A stretch of 64,000 nt of DNA, from the NCBI RefSeq assembly GCF_028553765.1, contig NZ_CP067134.1, forward strand, positions 849,001 through 913,000, in the 5' to 3' direction. A program made the position numbers and the translations under genes. The stretch comes from Paracoccus stylophorae. GTDB lineage: Bacteria; Pseudomonadota; Alphaproteobacteria; Rhodobacterales; Rhodobacteraceae. Positions 1 through 11,500 of this stretch are shown piece by piece. Each line of letters opens with the position of its first letter. The stretch's first letter is position 1. The notes under the pieces were generated by a model that was not told the origin of the DNA, made no database searches, and saw only the letters and a list, made by a program, of their open reading frames with translations.

Positions 1-1011
1 GGGATCGGCGGGCATGTCGAATGCCGCACCGACGGCGCGCGCCTGCCCGCCGGCAATCGCAGCGGCTATGTCGGCACCGCCCGGATCGAGGATATCGACC
101 ATGCCGAGCGGATCCATCTGATCGGCACCAACCCGCGCGACGAGGCGCCGGTGCTGAACGCGCGCATCCGCAAGGCGTGGGTGAACGGCGCCGAGGTCGG
201 GCTGGTGGGCGAGGCGGTCGATCTGACCTATGACTATACCCATCTGGGCGATGACCGCGCGGCGCTGGAAGACCTGTCATCGCGCGAGATCGACGACGAG
301 ACGCGCGGGCAGGCCTCCATCGTGATCGTGGGGCAGGGCGCGCTGCGCGAGGCCGACGGCGCGGCGGTTCTGGCCCATGCGATGAAGCTGGCCGAGAACA
401 GCAACTCCAAGTTGCTGATCCTGCACACCGCCGCCGGGCGCGTCGGCGCGATGGATGTGGGCGCGGTGACCGAGGGCGGGTTGCCCGCCGCCATCGACGG
501 GGCCGAGGTGATCTTCAACCTGGGCGCCGACGAGGTCGAGATCGCGGACGGTGCCTTCGTGATCTATCAGGGCAGCCATGGCGACCGCGGCGCGCACCGC
601 GCCGACATCATCCTGCCCGCCGCCTGCTATACCGAGGAGAACGGCCTGTTCGTGAACACCGAAGGTCGTCCGCAACTGGCCATGCGCGCCAATTTCGCGC
701 CCGGCGAGGCCAAGGAGAACTGGGCGATCCTGCGCGCGCTGTCGGCCGAGATGGACCAGCAATTGCCATGGGACAGCCTGGCGCAGCTGCGCCGCGCGCT
801 GGTCGAGGCGGTGCCGCATCTGGCTCGCATCAACGAGGTGCCGGAAAACGACTGGCAGCCGGTGGCGATGGCCGATCCGGGCAAGGCCGCGTTCGTGTAT
901 CCTATCAGGGATTTCTACCTGACCAACCCGATCGCGCGCAGCTCTCCCCTGATGGCGGAGCTGTCGCGCATGGCCGCGGCGCGCAATGCGACCGCGATGG
1001 CGGCGGAGTAG
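1..1011 (+). CDS. nuoG: NADH-quinone oxidoreductase subunit G, C-terminal part (5' end outside window)
   Basis: This is the end of the large peripheral-arm subunit of complex I, which carries Fe-S clusters in its N-terminal part. The reading frame is open from base 1, so the N-terminus and the cluster-binding domains lie outside the window. What is visible is the molybdopterin-oxidoreductase-like domain: [20 protein letters not shown] near the start, then [22 protein letters not shown] and [13 protein letters not shown], which are typical of NuoG. It is followed directly by the rest of the nuo cluster. The family is certain from the motifs and the neighbours; only the missing 5' part limits the call. 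Confidence 0.95.
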   Translation, partial: GIGGHVECRTDGARLPAGNRSGYVGTARIEDIDHAERIHLIGTNPRDEAPVLNARIRKAWVNGAEVGLVGEAVDLTYDYTHLGDDRAALEDLSSREIDDETRGQASIVIVGQGALREADGAAVLAHAMKLAENSNSKLLILHTAAGRVGAMDVGAVTEGGLPAAIDGAEVIFNLGADEVEIADGAFVIYQGSHGDRGAHRADIILPAACYTEENGLFVNTEGRPQLAMRANFAPGEAKENWAILRALSAEMDQQLPWDSLAQLRRALVEAVPHLARINEVPENDWQPVAMADPGKAAFVYPIRDFYLTNPIARSSPLMAELSRMAAARNATAMAAE

Positions 1012-1016
1012 GGCGG

Positions 1017-1787
1017 ATGCGGCCGGCCCTGCACCACCCCCTGTCGCGCGCCGCCGCCGTTCTGGCGATGACGGCGCTGGCCGGCTGTTTCGCCGGCGGC
1101 AGCGACGATGGCCGGCCCAGGCCCAAGCCTGACCAGGTGACCGCCCGGATCGCCACGCCCAATCGCGGCGCCGACGATGCGGCGCTGACGCTGGCGCGGA
1201 TCTCGACCAAATCGGGCGAGATCCTGATTCTGGAACCCGATGGCAGCGTGACCACGATGGAGCTGGACAGCGCCGCCGGCCGCGACGCCTTTGCCGTGTC
1301 CGAGGCCGATCTGGCGATGCTGAACGTCAATCTGGAGCTCGATCTGGGCGGGATGGTCGCGCCGAACCTGCCGCGCGAGAAGACCGCGCAGGAGAAGGCC
1401 ATCGAGGAATTCGCCAAGCGCACGCAACCGGCCCTGCCGCAATGGAACGACGCCACGGTGATCGCGCGCGAGGATTTCATCGGCAGCCGGGTCAACAGGC
1501 TGGGCGAGGGACGCCGGGGCGATCTGGTCGAGGTGACGGCGAATCTGCGCAAGGGGGTGGACGCCGATATCGCGTTTTCGTATGCCACCTGCGCGTTGGC
1601 GGGATGGGCCAAGGCCGAGGGCGCGAAATACGGCCGCCACATCCGCACCTTGCAGCAGGAACGCGACGGAAAGCTGCTGATCGGGGCGGCGTTCACGATC
1701 TCGGACGACAAGCCGCTGGGGCTGCGGGTGATGGAAACGAATGAGACCTTGCGCGAATGCAAGGCACGCGGCATTCCCGCGGCGTAG
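1017..1787 (+). CDS. Lipoprotein of unknown function inside the nuo cluster
   Basis: The product is a 256-residue protein with no function I recognise. The start chosen is the ATG at 1017, five bases after the nuoG stop, because it gives a short hydrophobic leader ending in the lipobox LAGC at about residue 25; the same frame is open upstream but antisense to nothing and inside nuoG. The mature part is soluble, with no membrane segment. Its place between nuoG and nuoH in the same direction suggests co-transcription with complex I. Small unidentified genes inside the Paracoccus nuo (NQO) cluster are known. A role in complex I assembly or in the envelope is only inference. Confidence 0.8.
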   Translation: MRPALHHPLSRAAAVLAMTALAGCFAGGSDDGRPRPKPDQVTARIATPNRGADDAALTLARISTKSGEILILEPDGSVTTMELDSAAGRDAFAVSEADLAMLNVNLELDLGGMVAPNLPREKTAQEKAIEEFAKRTQPALPQWNDATVIAREDFIGSRVNRLGEGRRGDLVEVTANLRKGVDADIAFSYATCALAGWAKAEGAKYGRHIRTLQQERDGKLLIGAAFTISDDKPLGLRVMETNETLRECKARGIPAA

Positions 1788-1805
1788 GCAAGAGGGACAA
1801 GCGAC

Positions 1806-2837
1806 ATGTCTGATTTCTGGAGTTCCACGCTGGGCATCGCCATCATCCTGCTGGCGCAGGGGCTGGCGCTGATCGCGTTCGTGATGCTGTCGCTGGTCTA
1901 TCTGGTCTATGGCGACCGCAAGGTCTGGGCGGCGGTGCAGATGCGGCGCGGCCCGAACGTCGTCGGCCCGTGGGGGCTGTTGCAGACCTTCGCGGACGCG
2001 ATGAAATACGTGTTCAAGGAAATCGTCGTTCCCGCCGGCGCCGACAAGTTCGTGTTCTTCCTTGCGCCGTTCCTGTCGATGACGCTGGCGCTGACCGCCT
2101 TCGTGGCCATTCCCTTTGCGCCCGGCTGGGTGATGGCCGACATCAATGTGGGCATCCTGTTCATTTTCGCCGTGTCCTCGCTGGAGGTATATGGCGTGAT
2201 CATGGGCGGCTGGGCGTCGAACTCGAAATACCCGTTCCTGGGCTCTCTGCGGTCGGCCGCGCAGATGATCTCGTACGAGGTCAGCCTGGGGCTGATCATC
2301 ATCGGCATCATCATCTCGACCGGGTCGATGAACATGAGCCTGATCGTCGAGGCGCAGCGGGGCATGGGCCTGCTGTCGTGGTACTGGCTGCCGCATCTGC
2401 CGATGCTGGTGCTGTTCTTCATCAGCTGCCTGGCCGAGACGAACCGCCCGCCCTTCGACCTGCCCGAGGCGGAATCCGAACTGGTCGCGGGGTTCATGGT
2501 CGAATATTCCTCGACCCCCTATCTGCTGTTCATGGCGGGCGAATACATCGCCATGTGGCTGATGTGTGCGCTGATCTCGATCCTGTTCTTCGGCGGCTGG
2601 CTGTCGCCCATTCCGGGCATTCCCGACGGCGCGCTGTGGATGTTCCTGAAGATGGTGTTCTGGTTCTTCATGTTCGCCATGGTGAAGGCGATCGTGCCGC
2701 GCTATCGCTATGACCAGTTGATGCGGATCGGCTGGAAGGTGTTCCTGCCGCTGTCGCTGGGCTGGGTCGTGATCGTCGCGTTCCTTGCAAGATATGAAGT
2801 CCTGGGGTCCTTCTGGGCCCGCTGGGCAGGAGTGTAG
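1806..2837 (+). CDS. nuoH: NADH-quinone oxidoreductase subunit H
   Basis: NuoH is the membrane subunit of complex I that sits next to the quinone-binding cavity at the junction with the peripheral arm. The 343-residue product has about eight hydrophobic segments. The ubiquitin of family motifs is clear: [20 protein letters not shown] near residue 40 and [19 protein letters not shown] near residue 210, the latter forming the acidic loop of the quinone site. It lies between the lipoprotein gene and nuoI. The length is normal for the family. Confidence 0.98.
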   Translation: MSDFWSSTLGIAIILLAQGLALIAFVMLSLVYLVYGDRKVWAAVQMRRGPNVVGPWGLLQTFADAMKYVFKEIVVPAGADKFVFFLAPFLSMTLALTAFVAIPFAPGWVMADINVGILFIFAVSSLEVYGVIMGGWASNSKYPFLGSLRSAAQMISYEVSLGLIIIGIIISTGSMNMSLIVEAQRGMGLLSWYWLPHLPMLVLFFISCLAETNRPPFDLPEAESELVAGFMVEYSSTPYLLFMAGEYIAMWLMCALISILFFGGWLSPIPGIPDGALWMFLKMVFWFFMFAMVKAIVPRYRYDQLMRIGWKVFLPLSLGWVVIVAFLARYEVLGSFWARWAGV

Positions 2838-2841
2838 AGAG

Positions 2842-3333
2842 ATGGCTTTCGACATCGCACGAGCCGGCAAGTATTTCTTGCTGTGGGATTTCTTCCTTGG
2901 GTTCAGGGTCGGGCTGAAATACTTCTTCGCGCCCAAGGCGACGCTGAACTATCCGCACGAGAAGGGCCCGCTGTCGCCGCGCTTTCGCGGCGAACACGCG
3001 CTGCGCCGATACCCCAACGGCGAGGAACGCTGCATCGCCTGCAAGCTGTGCGAGGCGATCTGTCCGGCGCAGGCCATCACCATCGACGCCGAGCCGCGCG
3101 AGGATGGCAGCCGCCGCACCACGCGATACGACATCGACATGACCAAATGCATCTATTGCGGCTTCTGCCAGGAGGCCTGCCCGGTCGATGCCATCGTCGA
3201 GGGGCCGAATTTCGAATTCTCGACCGAGACCCGCGAAGAGCTGTTCTATGACAAGCAGAAGCTGCTGGAAAACGGCGACCGCTGGGAATCCGAGATCGCC
3301 CGCAACCTTGCCATAGATGCGCCCTACAGATGA
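2842..3333 (+). CDS. nuoI: NADH-quinone oxidoreductase subunit I
   Basis: NuoI is the ferredoxin-like subunit that carries clusters N6a and N6b and passes electrons towards the terminal cluster N2. The 163-residue product has two complete four-cysteine motifs: C64, C67, C70 and C74 ([12 protein letters not shown]), and C103, C106, C109 and C113 ([12 protein letters not shown]). I chose the ATG at 2842, four bases after the nuoH stop; an in-frame ATG at 2785 lies inside nuoH and would add a foreign tail. The stop overlaps the next start by four bases. Confidence 0.97.
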   Translation: MAFDIARAGKYFLLWDFFLGFRVGLKYFFAPKATLNYPHEKGPLSPRFRGEHALRRYPNGEERCIACKLCEAICPAQAITIDAEPREDGSRRTTRYDIDMTKCIYCGFCQEACPVDAIVEGPNFEFSTETREELFYDKQKLLENGDRWESEIARNLAIDAPYR

Positions 3334-3739
3334 CCGATCCATTCCAGAAGATGTTCCAGCAGATGATGCAGTCCGGCCATGAAATGGCGCGGGTGTTCAA
3401 TCCGGCACTGGAATCAATCGACACCAAGGCCTTTGAAAAGCTGATCCCGACGATGCCGTCGGACATGCTGGAAATGTGGTTCGGCAAGACCTTCAACCGG
3501 GACGGTCTGGACGCGCGCACCCGGCTGCTGGTGACCATCGCGGCGATGACGGTGCAGGGCGCGCATGCTGAACCGCAGCTGCGCCTGACCATCCGCCACG
3601 CCATCGAGGCCGGCGCGACCCCGCGCGAGATCGCCGAGGTGATCTATCAGATGGGGATGTTCGGCGGCATTCCGGCGATGCAGAAGGCGCTGGAGATCGC
3701 GCAGGGCGTCTTTACCGAATCCGAGGAGGGTGAGGCCGA

Positions 3740-3743
<4 letters not shown>
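3330..3743 (+). CDS. Carboxymuconolactone-decarboxylase (CMD) family protein in the nuo cluster
   Basis: The 137-residue product matches the CMD fold: [20 protein letters not shown] followed by the amphipathic [20 protein letters not shown] and [12 protein letters not shown]. The CxxC pair that makes AhpD-type members peroxidases is absent, and there is no cysteine at all, so redox chemistry of that kind is unlikely. It overlaps nuoI by four bases and nuoJ by four bases, so it is translationally coupled to complex I. Its role is unknown. Confidence 0.85.
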
Positions 3744-4727
<984 letters not shown>

Positions 4728-4733
4728 GGGATC

Positions 4734-6845
4734 ATGGCGCAATTCATCCTGTTTGCCCCGCTTCTGGCCGCGATCATCGCCGGGTTCGGCTGGCGCGTCA
4801 TCGGCGAGAAGGGCGCGCAATATCTGACCACGGGCGTCCTGTTTGCGGCCTGTGCGTTCTCGTGGATCATCTTCCTGGGCTTCGGCGGCGAGACGCAGCA
4901 TATCCCGGTGCTGGACTGGATCGTGTCGGGCGATTTCGTCGCCGAATGGGCGATCCGCATGGACCGGCTGACCGCGATCATGCTGATCGTGATCACGACC
5001 GTCTCGGCGCTGGTCCATCTGTATTCGATGGGCTACATGGCCCATGACGAGAATTTCAGCGGCGACGAACACTACAAGGCCCGGTTCTTCGCCTATCTGT
5101 CGTTCTTCACCTTCGCCATGCTGATGCTGGTGACCGCCGACAACCTGCTGCAGATGTTCTTCGGGTGGGAGGGCGTGGGCCTGGCGTCCTATCTGCTGAT
5201 CGGTTTCTACTACAAGAAACCGTCGGCGGGTGCGGCCGCGATGAAGGCGTTCATCGTCAACCGGGTGGGCGATTTCGGCTTTCTGCTGGGCATTTTCGGG
5301 ATCTATTGGATGACCGGCTCGGTCCAGTTCGACGCGATCTTCGCCCAGATCCCGGATCTGGCGCAGGTGCAGATGCAGTTCCTGTGGCGCGGCTGGACCG
5401 CGACCGAGGTTCTGGCGGTGCTGCTGTTCATCGGCGCGATGGGCAAATCGGCGCAGCTGTTCCTGCACACCTGGCTGCCCGACGCGATGGAGGGTCCGAC
5501 GCCGGTCTCGGCGCTGATCCACGCCGCGACCATGGTGACGGCGGGGGTGTTTCTGGTCTGCCGGATGTCGCCGCTGTTCGAATTCGCGCCCGACGCCAAG
5601 CTGTTCGTGACGATCATCGGCGCGACCACCGCGTTCTTCGCCGCGACGGTGGGTCTGGTGCAGAACGACATCAAGCGGGTAATCGCCTATTCGACCTGTT
5701 CGCAGCTTGGCTACATGTTCGTGGCCGCCGGTGTCGGGGTCTATTCGGTCGCAATGTTCCACCTGCTGACCCATGCCTTCTTCAAGGCGATGCTGTTTCT
5801 GGGCGCGGGTTCGGTGATCCACGCGATGCATCACGAACAGGACATGCGCAACTATGGCGGGCTGCGGAAAAAGATTCCGCTGACCTTCTGGGCGATGATG
5901 ATCGGGACGCTGGCGATCACCGGGGTGGGCATTCCGCTGACCCATATCGGCTTTGCCGGCTTCCTGTCCAAGGACGCCGCCATCGAAAGCGCATGGGCCG
6001 GCAATACCTATGCGTTCTGGCTGCTGGTGATCGCGGCGACCTTTACCAGCTTTTATTCCTGGCGGCTGATGTTCATGACCTTCTTCGGCACGCCGCGCGG
6101 GGATCGGCACACCCACGACCATGCCCATGAAAGCCCCGCCGTAATGACCGTGCCGCTGGGCGTTCTGGCCATCGGCGCGATCTTTGCGGGGATGGTCTGG
6201 TATGGCCCGTTCTTCGGCAGCCATGACCGCGTCGCGCAGTTCTTCCACATGGGCCACGAAGAGGCCGCCCATACGGAAGACGCCGGGGATGCGCCGGCAG
6301 GCGCCGAGGCCGCGGCCCAGACCGCCCCGGCAGAGGCGGGCGAGGGCGCGGAGGCAGATGCGGAAGACGGCCCCGCAACCGCAGTCGCGGCCCCGGTCGG
6401 CGGCGCGATCTACATGCATCCCGACAACCATGTGCTGGACGAGGCGCATCACGCCCCGGCCTGGGTCAAGGCCTCGCCCTTCGTCGCCATGCTGGCGGGG
6501 CTTCTGGTCGCGTGGATCTTCTATATCCGCAGCCCGGACGCGCCGCGCAAACTGGCCGAACAGCAGCCGGCCCTGTACCGGTTCCTGCTGAACAAATGGT
6601 ATTTCGACGAGATCTACGATTTCGTCTTCGTCCGCCCTGCACGATGGGTCGGCCGCAAGCTGTGGACGCGCGGTGACGGAGCGATTATCGACGGGCTGAT
6701 CAACGGGGTGGCGATGGGAATCATCCCGCGCCTGACCCGCTTCGCCGGGCGCGTGCAGTCCGGCTATCTGTTCCATTACGCCTTCGCGATGGTTCTGGGC
6801 ATCGTGGGCTTGCTGATCTGGGTGATGATGCGGGGCGCGTACTGA
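4734..6845 (+). CDS. nuoL: NADH-quinone oxidoreductase subunit L
   Basis: NuoL is the distal antiporter-like proton-pumping subunit of complex I. The 703-residue product has many membrane helices and the antiporter core motifs [19 protein letters not shown] and [20 protein letters not shown], with the conserved lysines and glutamate. The C-terminus has the long lateral arm helix region and a final membrane segment. It is longer than the E. coli protein (613 residues) mainly because of a low-complexity Ala/Glu-rich loop at about residues 505-575 and a His-rich stretch (THDHAH) near 460. Confidence 0.98.
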   Translation: MAQFILFAPLLAAIIAGFGWRVIGEKGAQYLTTGVLFAACAFSWIIFLGFGGETQHIPVLDWIVSGDFVAEWAIRMDRLTAIMLIVITTVSALVHLYSMGYMAHDENFSGDEHYKARFFAYLSFFTFAMLMLVTADNLLQMFFGWEGVGLASYLLIGFYYKKPSAGAAAMKAFIVNRVGDFGFLLGIFGIYWMTGSVQFDAIFAQIPDLAQVQMQFLWRGWTATEVLAVLLFIGAMGKSAQLFLHTWLPDAMEGPTPVSALIHAATMVTAGVFLVCRMSPLFEFAPDAKLFVTIIGATTAFFAATVGLVQNDIKRVIAYSTCSQLGYMFVAAGVGVYSVAMFHLLTHAFFKAMLFLGAGSVIHAMHHEQDMRNYGGLRKKIPLTFWAMMIGTLAITGVGIPLTHIGFAGFLSKDAAIESAWAGNTYAFWLLVIAATFTSFYSWRLMFMTFFGTPRGDRHTHDHAHESPAVMTVPLGVLAIGAIFAGMVWYGPFFGSHDRVAQFFHMGHEEAAHTEDAGDAPAGAEAAAQTAPAEAGEGAEADAEDGPATAVAAPVGGAIYMHPDNHVLDEAHHAPAWVKASPFVAMLAGLLVAWIFYIRSPDAPRKLAEQQPALYRFLLNKWYFDEIYDFVFVRPARWVGRKLWTRGDGAIIDGLINGVAMGIIPRLTRFAGRVQSGYLFHYAFAMVLGIVGLLIWVMMRGAY

Positions 6846-6846
6846 C

Positions 6847-8415
6847 ATGACGAACCTTCTTTCGATCATCACCTTCCTGCCGATCGTCGCCGCGATCATC
6901 CTGGCGCTGTTTCTGCGTGGCGACGACGAGGCTTCGCAGAAGAACGCGAAATGGCTGGCGCTGATCGCGACCACGGCGACGTTCCTGATCTCGCTGTTCC
7001 TTCTGGCGGGTTTCGACGCGGCCGATACGGGTTTTCAGTTCGTCGAGGATCATGCCTGGATCATGGGCCTGCGCTACAAGATGGGGGTCGATGGCATCTC
7101 GGTCCTGTTCGTCTTGCTGACGACATTCCTGATGCCGCTGACCATCCTGTCCACGTGGGAGGTCAAGACCCGCGTCAAGGAATACATGATTGCCTTTCTG
7201 GTGCTGGAGGGGCTGATGATCGGCGTCTTCACGGCGCTGGACCTGATCCTGTTCTACCTGTTCTTCGAGGCCGGGCTGATCCCGATGTTCCTGATCATCG
7301 GCATCTGGGGCGGGCAGCACCGTATCTATGCGGCGTTCAAGTTCTTCCTGTATACCTTCCTCGGCTCGGTGCTGATGCTGATCGCGATGATCGCGATGTC
7401 GCTGACCGCCGGCACCACCGACATCCCGCAGCTGCTGCAATTCGATTTCCCCTCGCAGACGATGCGGGTGCTGGGCTTCGGGATCGCGGGCGGCATGCAG
7501 ACGCTGCTGTTTCTGGCGTTCCTGGCCTCGTTCGCGGTCAAGCTGCCGATGTGGCCGGTCCATACCTGGCTGCCCGACGCGCATGTGCAGGCACCGACGG
7601 CGGGTTCGGTCGTGCTGGCCGCGATCCTGCTGAAGATGGGCGGTTACGGCTTTCTGCGGTTCAGCCTGCCGATGTTCCCGGTGGCCAGCGATCTGTTGCA
7701 GCCGCTGCTGTTCTGGATGGGCGCGATCGCCATCGTCTATACCTCGCTGGTCGCGCTGGCGCAGACCGACATGAAGAAGCTGATCGCCTATTCTTCGGTC
7801 GCGCATATGGGTTACGTGACTCTGGGCGTGTTCGCGGCCAACCAGCAGGGGCTGGACGGGGCGATTTTCCAGATGGTGTCGCACGGCTTCATCTCGGGCG
7901 CGCTGTTTCTGTGCGTCGGCGTCATCTATGACCGGATGCACACGCGCGAGATCGACGCCTATGGCGGGCTGGTCAACCGGATGCCGGTCTATGCGCTGGT
8001 GTTCATGTTCTTCACCATGGCCAATGTCGGCCTGCCCGGCACCTCGGGCTTCGTGGGCGAGTTCCTGACCCTGATGGGCACGTTCAAGGCCAATACCTGG
8101 GTCGCCTTCGTGGCCGCGACCGGGGTGATCCTGTCGGCGGCCTATGCGCTGTGGCTGTATCGCCGTGTCACGCTGGGCGCGCTGATCAAGGAAAGCCTGA
8201 AGACCATCACCGACATGACCCCGCGCGAGAAATGGATCTTCGCGCCGCTGGTCGCGATGACCCTGCTGCTTGGCGTCTATCCGCGACTGGTCACCGACAT
8301 CACCGGCCCGGCCGTTCAGGCGCTGCTGGTCAGCTATCACGACGCGCTGCCGCACGAGCCGGCGGTCGGGCTTGCCGTCACCGCCGCCGCGGATCAGGCC
8401 GAAGACAGCCATTGA
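6847..8415 (+). CDS. nuoM: NADH-quinone oxidoreductase subunit M
   Basis: NuoM is the middle antiporter-like pump subunit of complex I. The 522-residue product has about fourteen hydrophobic segments. The diagnostic stretches are [18 protein letters not shown] near residue 140 and [20 protein letters not shown] near residue 230, followed by [19 protein letters not shown]. The start codon follows the nuoL stop by one base, so the two are almost certainly co-translated. Confidence 0.98.
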   Translation: MTNLLSIITFLPIVAAIILALFLRGDDEASQKNAKWLALIATTATFLISLFLLAGFDAADTGFQFVEDHAWIMGLRYKMGVDGISVLFVLLTTFLMPLTILSTWEVKTRVKEYMIAFLVLEGLMIGVFTALDLILFYLFFEAGLIPMFLIIGIWGGQHRIYAAFKFFLYTFLGSVLMLIAMIAMSLTAGTTDIPQLLQFDFPSQTMRVLGFGIAGGMQTLLFLAFLASFAVKLPMWPVHTWLPDAHVQAPTAGSVVLAAILLKMGGYGFLRFSLPMFPVASDLLQPLLFWMGAIAIVYTSLVALAQTDMKKLIAYSSVAHMGYVTLGVFAANQQGLDGAIFQMVSHGFISGALFLCVGVIYDRMHTREIDAYGGLVNRMPVYALVFMFFTMANVGLPGTSGFVGEFLTLMGTFKANTWVAFVAATGVILSAAYALWLYRRVTLGALIKESLKTITDMTPREKWIFAPLVAMTLLLGVYPRLVTDITGPAVQALLVSYHDALPHEPAVGLAVTAAADQAEDSH

Positions 8416-8425
8416 GGAAAGCAGG

Positions 8426-9949
8426 ATGACCGCGATCGATTTTTCGACGATTTTGCCCGAACTGCTGCTGGCCGTCTTTGCGATGGGCGCATTGCTGGCC
8501 GGCGCGTGGCTGGGCAAGGACAGCATCTCCACGCCGATCCTGTGGGCCAGCGTCGTGGCGCTGCTGATCGGGGGGCTGTATGTCGGACTGGCCGACCGGC
8601 CCGACAGCATCGCCTTTTTCGGGATGTTCCACGACGATCCCTTCGCGCGCTTTGCCAAGGTGACGATCCTGATTTCGGCCGCCGCCGTGCTGGCGATGAG
8701 CGCGGATTACATGGCGCGGCAGGGGCTGATGCGGTTCGAATACCCGATCCTGATCACGCTGGCCGCGCTTGGCATGATGATGATGGTCTCGGCCGGCGAT
8801 CTGCTGATCCTGTATATGGGGCTGGAGCTGCAATCCCTGTCGCTGTATGTCGTGGCCGCCATGCGCCGCGAAAGCGTCAAGTCGTCCGAGGCGGGGTTGA
8901 AGTATTTCGTGCTGGGGGCGCTGTCCTCGGGGTTGCTGCTGTATGGCGCCTCGCTGGTCTACGGGTTTTCCGGCACGACGAATTTCGACGACATCTTCCT
9001 GACCATCATCGGCGGGCAGCTGTCCATGGGTCTGCTGTTCGGCCTAGTCTTCCTGCTGGTCGGTCTGGCCTTCAAGGTCTCGGCCGTGCCGTTCCACATG
9101 TGGACGCCCGACGTCTACGAAGGCGCGCCGACCCCGGTGACGGCGTTCTTCGCCACCGCGCCCAAGGTCGCCGCGATGGCGCTGCTGGCGCGGCTGATGT
9201 TCGAGGCGTTCGGCAACGTGCCCGACGACTGGGGCCAGATCATCGCGGCGCTGGCGGTGCTGTCGATGTTTCTGGGATCGATCGCCGGGATCGGCCAGAC
9301 CAATATCAAGCGTCTGATGGCCTATTCCTCGATCGCGCATATGGGGTTCGCGCTGGTCGGCCTGGCGGCGGGCACCGCCTATGGCGTGCAGACCATGCTG
9401 ATCTATATGGCGATCTATGCGGTGATGAATGTCGGCACCTTCGCCTTCATCCTGTCGATGGAACGTGACGGCCGCCCCGTCACCGACCTGTCCAGCCTGA
9501 ACGGATTTGCCGCGACCGATCCGCTGAAGGCGTTCGCCGTGCTGTTCCTGATGTTCAGCCTGGCCGGCGTTCCGCCCTTCCTCGGCTTCTTTGCCAAGTT
9601 CGGCGTGCTGGCCGCCGCCGTGGATGCCGGGATGAGCTGGCTGGCCCTGCTGGGGGTCGTCGCCTCGGTGATCGGTGCGTTCTATTATCTGCGCATCGTC
9701 TATTACATCTTCTTCGGGTCCGAGGGCGAGGGCGTGGAAAGCCGCATGGATCTGGCGCAGTATCTGGCGCTGATCGTGCCGGCTGCCGCGCTGCTGCTGG
9801 GGGCGGTCACCATGCTGGGCGTGGACGACGCCGCCGCCACCGCCGCGCAGTCGCTGGTCGGTCCCGCACCGACGGCGGCCGAGGCGGGCGTCGCCGGCGC
9901 AGGCCCCGACGTCTCGGGCGCGGCACCCGCCGGGACCGCCGGTGACTGA
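8426..9949 (+). CDS. nuoN: NADH-quinone oxidoreductase subunit N
   Basis: NuoN is the antiporter-like subunit closest to the peripheral arm. I chose the ATG at 8426, preceded by AGGAAAGCAGG, because the open frame upstream lies within nuoM. The product has 507 residues, with [15 protein letters not shown] near residue 135, the loop [20 protein letters not shown] near 220, and [15 protein letters not shown] near 380. The last 40 residues are Ala/Gly-rich and soluble. The end overlaps birA by eight bases. Confidence 0.98.
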   Translation: MTAIDFSTILPELLLAVFAMGALLAGAWLGKDSISTPILWASVVALLIGGLYVGLADRPDSIAFFGMFHDDPFARFAKVTILISAAAVLAMSADYMARQGLMRFEYPILITLAALGMMMMVSAGDLLILYMGLELQSLSLYVVAAMRRESVKSSEAGLKYFVLGALSSGLLLYGASLVYGFSGTTNFDDIFLTIIGGQLSMGLLFGLVFLLVGLAFKVSAVPFHMWTPDVYEGAPTPVTAFFATAPKVAAMALLARLMFEAFGNVPDDWGQIIAALAVLSMFLGSIAGIGQTNIKRLMAYSSIAHMGFALVGLAAGTAYGVQTMLIYMAIYAVMNVGTFAFILSMERDGRPVTDLSSLNGFAATDPLKAFAVLFLMFSLAGVPPFLGFFAKFGVLAAAVDAGMSWLALLGVVASVIGAFYYLRIVYYIFFGSEGEGVESRMDLAQYLALIVPAAALLLGAVTMLGVDDAAATAAQSLVGPAPTAAEAGVAGAGPDVSGAAPAGTAGD

Positions 9950-10715
9950 CGACATCACGTCAAGCTGGCCCGCGGGCGTCGCCCGCCATGTGCTTAACCG
10001 CGTGGACAGCACCAATGCCGAGGCGCTTCGGCTGGCCCCGTCCCTGTCCGGACCGGCCTGGATCATGGCCCGCCGGCAACAGGCCGGACGCGGCCGGCGC
10101 GGGCGCGCCTGGGCCGATCCGCCCGGCAATTTCGCGGCCACGCTGATCCTGCGCCCCGAAAGTGGGCCGGCCGACGCCGCCCGCCTGTCCTTTGTGGCCG
10201 CGCTGGCCGTGCACGAGGCGCTGTCGCGGCTGTGCGGGCCGCAGCTGAACCTGTCGCTGAAATGGCCGAACGATGTGCTGCTGAACGGCGGCAAGCTGTC
10301 GGGCATCCTGCTGGAAAGCGCCGGGTCCGGCGCGCGACTGTCCGCCCTGGCCATCGGCATCGGGATCAATCTGGAGGCCGCGCCCGATGCCGCCGCGGTC
10401 GAAGCTGGCGCGCTGCGCCCGGTCAGCCTGAAGGGCGAGACCGGGGTGACGCTGACGGCGGACGAGGTTCTGGACGCGCTGGCCCCGGCCTTCGATCGCT
10501 GGTCGCGGCAGATGCGGGATTATGGCTTCGCCCCGATCCGCGCCGCCTGGCTTGCCCGCGCCGCGCGCCTGGGCGAGCCGATCACCGCCCGCAGCGGCAC
10601 GACGGTCACGACCGGCCGGTTCGAGGGCATCGACGACAGCGGCGCCCTGGTGCTGACGACCGCGCGCGGTCGGCAGGCCATTTCCGCCGCCGACATCCAT
10701 TTCGGCGGGGGCTGA
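9942..10715 (+). CDS. birA: Biotin--[acetyl-CoA carboxylase] ligase
   Basis: This enzyme activates biotin as biotinyl-AMP and attaches it to a lysine of the acetyl-CoA carboxylase carrier protein. The 257-residue product has the adenylate-binding loop GRGRRGRAW at residues 49-57 and the catalytic [15 protein letters not shown] at residues 107-121, followed by a C-terminal SH3-like domain. There is no N-terminal helix-turn-helix, so it is the short, non-repressor type. The start is a GTG inside the end of nuoN. A birA homologue after the last nuo gene is also known from Paracoccus denitrificans. Confidence 0.95.
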   Translation: MTDDITSSWPAGVARHVLNRVDSTNAEALRLAPSLSGPAWIMARRQQAGRGRRGRAWADPPGNFAATLILRPESGPADAARLSFVAALAVHEALSRLCGPQLNLSLKWPNDVLLNGGKLSGILLESAGSGARLSALAIGIGINLEAAPDAAAVEAGALRPVSLKGETGVTLTADEVLDALAPAFDRWSRQMRDYGFAPIRAAWLARAARLGEPITARSGTTVTTGRFEGIDDSGALVLTTARGRQAISAADIHFGGG

Positions 10716-10720
10716 AATCC

Positions 10721-11500
10721 ATGCTGCTGTGCATCGACACCGGCAACACCAATACGATGTTCTCGGTCTGGGATGACGGAAAGTTCCTGGCCCATTGGCG
10801 CATCGCGACTGATCACCGCCGCACCGCCGACGAATACTATGTCTGGCTGTCCACGCTGATCGGGCTGCGCAAGTTCAAATTCCGCGTCGAAGGCTGCATC
10901 ATCAGCGCCACCGCTCCGCGCGTGGTCTTCAACCTGCGGGTGCTGTGCAATCGCTATTTCGACCTGCGCCCGCTGGTCGTCGGCAAGCCCGAATGTCTGC
11001 TGCCGGTGGAACCGCGCGTCGATCCCGGCACCAAGGTCGGGCCGGACCGGCTGGCCAACGCCGTCGCCGCCTTCGACCGCCATGGCGGCAACACCGTCGT
11101 CGTCGATTTCGGCACGGCCACGAATTTCGATGTGGTCGACATCGACGGCGCCTATGTCGGCGGCGTGATCGCGCCCGGCGTGAACCTGTCGCTCGAGGCG
11201 CTGCACATGGCCGCCGCCGCCCTGCCGCATGTCGATGTGACCATGCCCGATGCGGTGATCGGCACGAATACGGTTGCCTGTATCCAGTCCGGCATCTACT
11301 GGGGCTATATCGGCCTGATCGAGGGGATCGTCCGTCGCATCAGGCAGGAACGCGGGCAGAATCCTGTCGTGATCGCGACGGGCGGGCTTGCCCCGCTGTT
11401 CGATCAGGGGTTCGACCTGTTCGACGCGATCGAGGACGATCTGACCGTTCACGGATTGCGATTGATACACGATTACAACAAGGAGATGGGCAATGGCTGA
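10721..11500 (+). CDS. coaX: Type III pantothenate kinase
   Basis: CoaX phosphorylates pantothenate in the first step of coenzyme A synthesis and needs ATP and a monovalent cation. The ATG at 10721, five bases after birA, starts a 259-residue protein with the ASKHA-type phosphate motif DTGNTNT at residues 6-12, the GPDRLANAVAA motif near residue 105, the second phosphate motif DFGTATNFDVV near 127 and GGVIAPGVNLSLEAL near 147. The order birA-coaX-rnj is contiguous and overlapping, so the three probably form one transcript with nuo. Confidence 0.95.
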   Translation: MLLCIDTGNTNTMFSVWDDGKFLAHWRIATDHRRTADEYYVWLSTLIGLRKFKFRVEGCIISATAPRVVFNLRVLCNRYFDLRPLVVGKPECLLPVEPRVDPGTKVGPDRLANAVAAFDRHGGNTVVVDFGTATNFDVVDIDGAYVGGVIAPGVNLSLEALHMAAAALPHVDVTMPDAVIGTNTVACIQSGIYWGYIGLIEGIVRRIRQERGQNPVVIATGGLAPLFDQGFDLFDAIEDDLTVHGLRLIHDYNKEMGNG

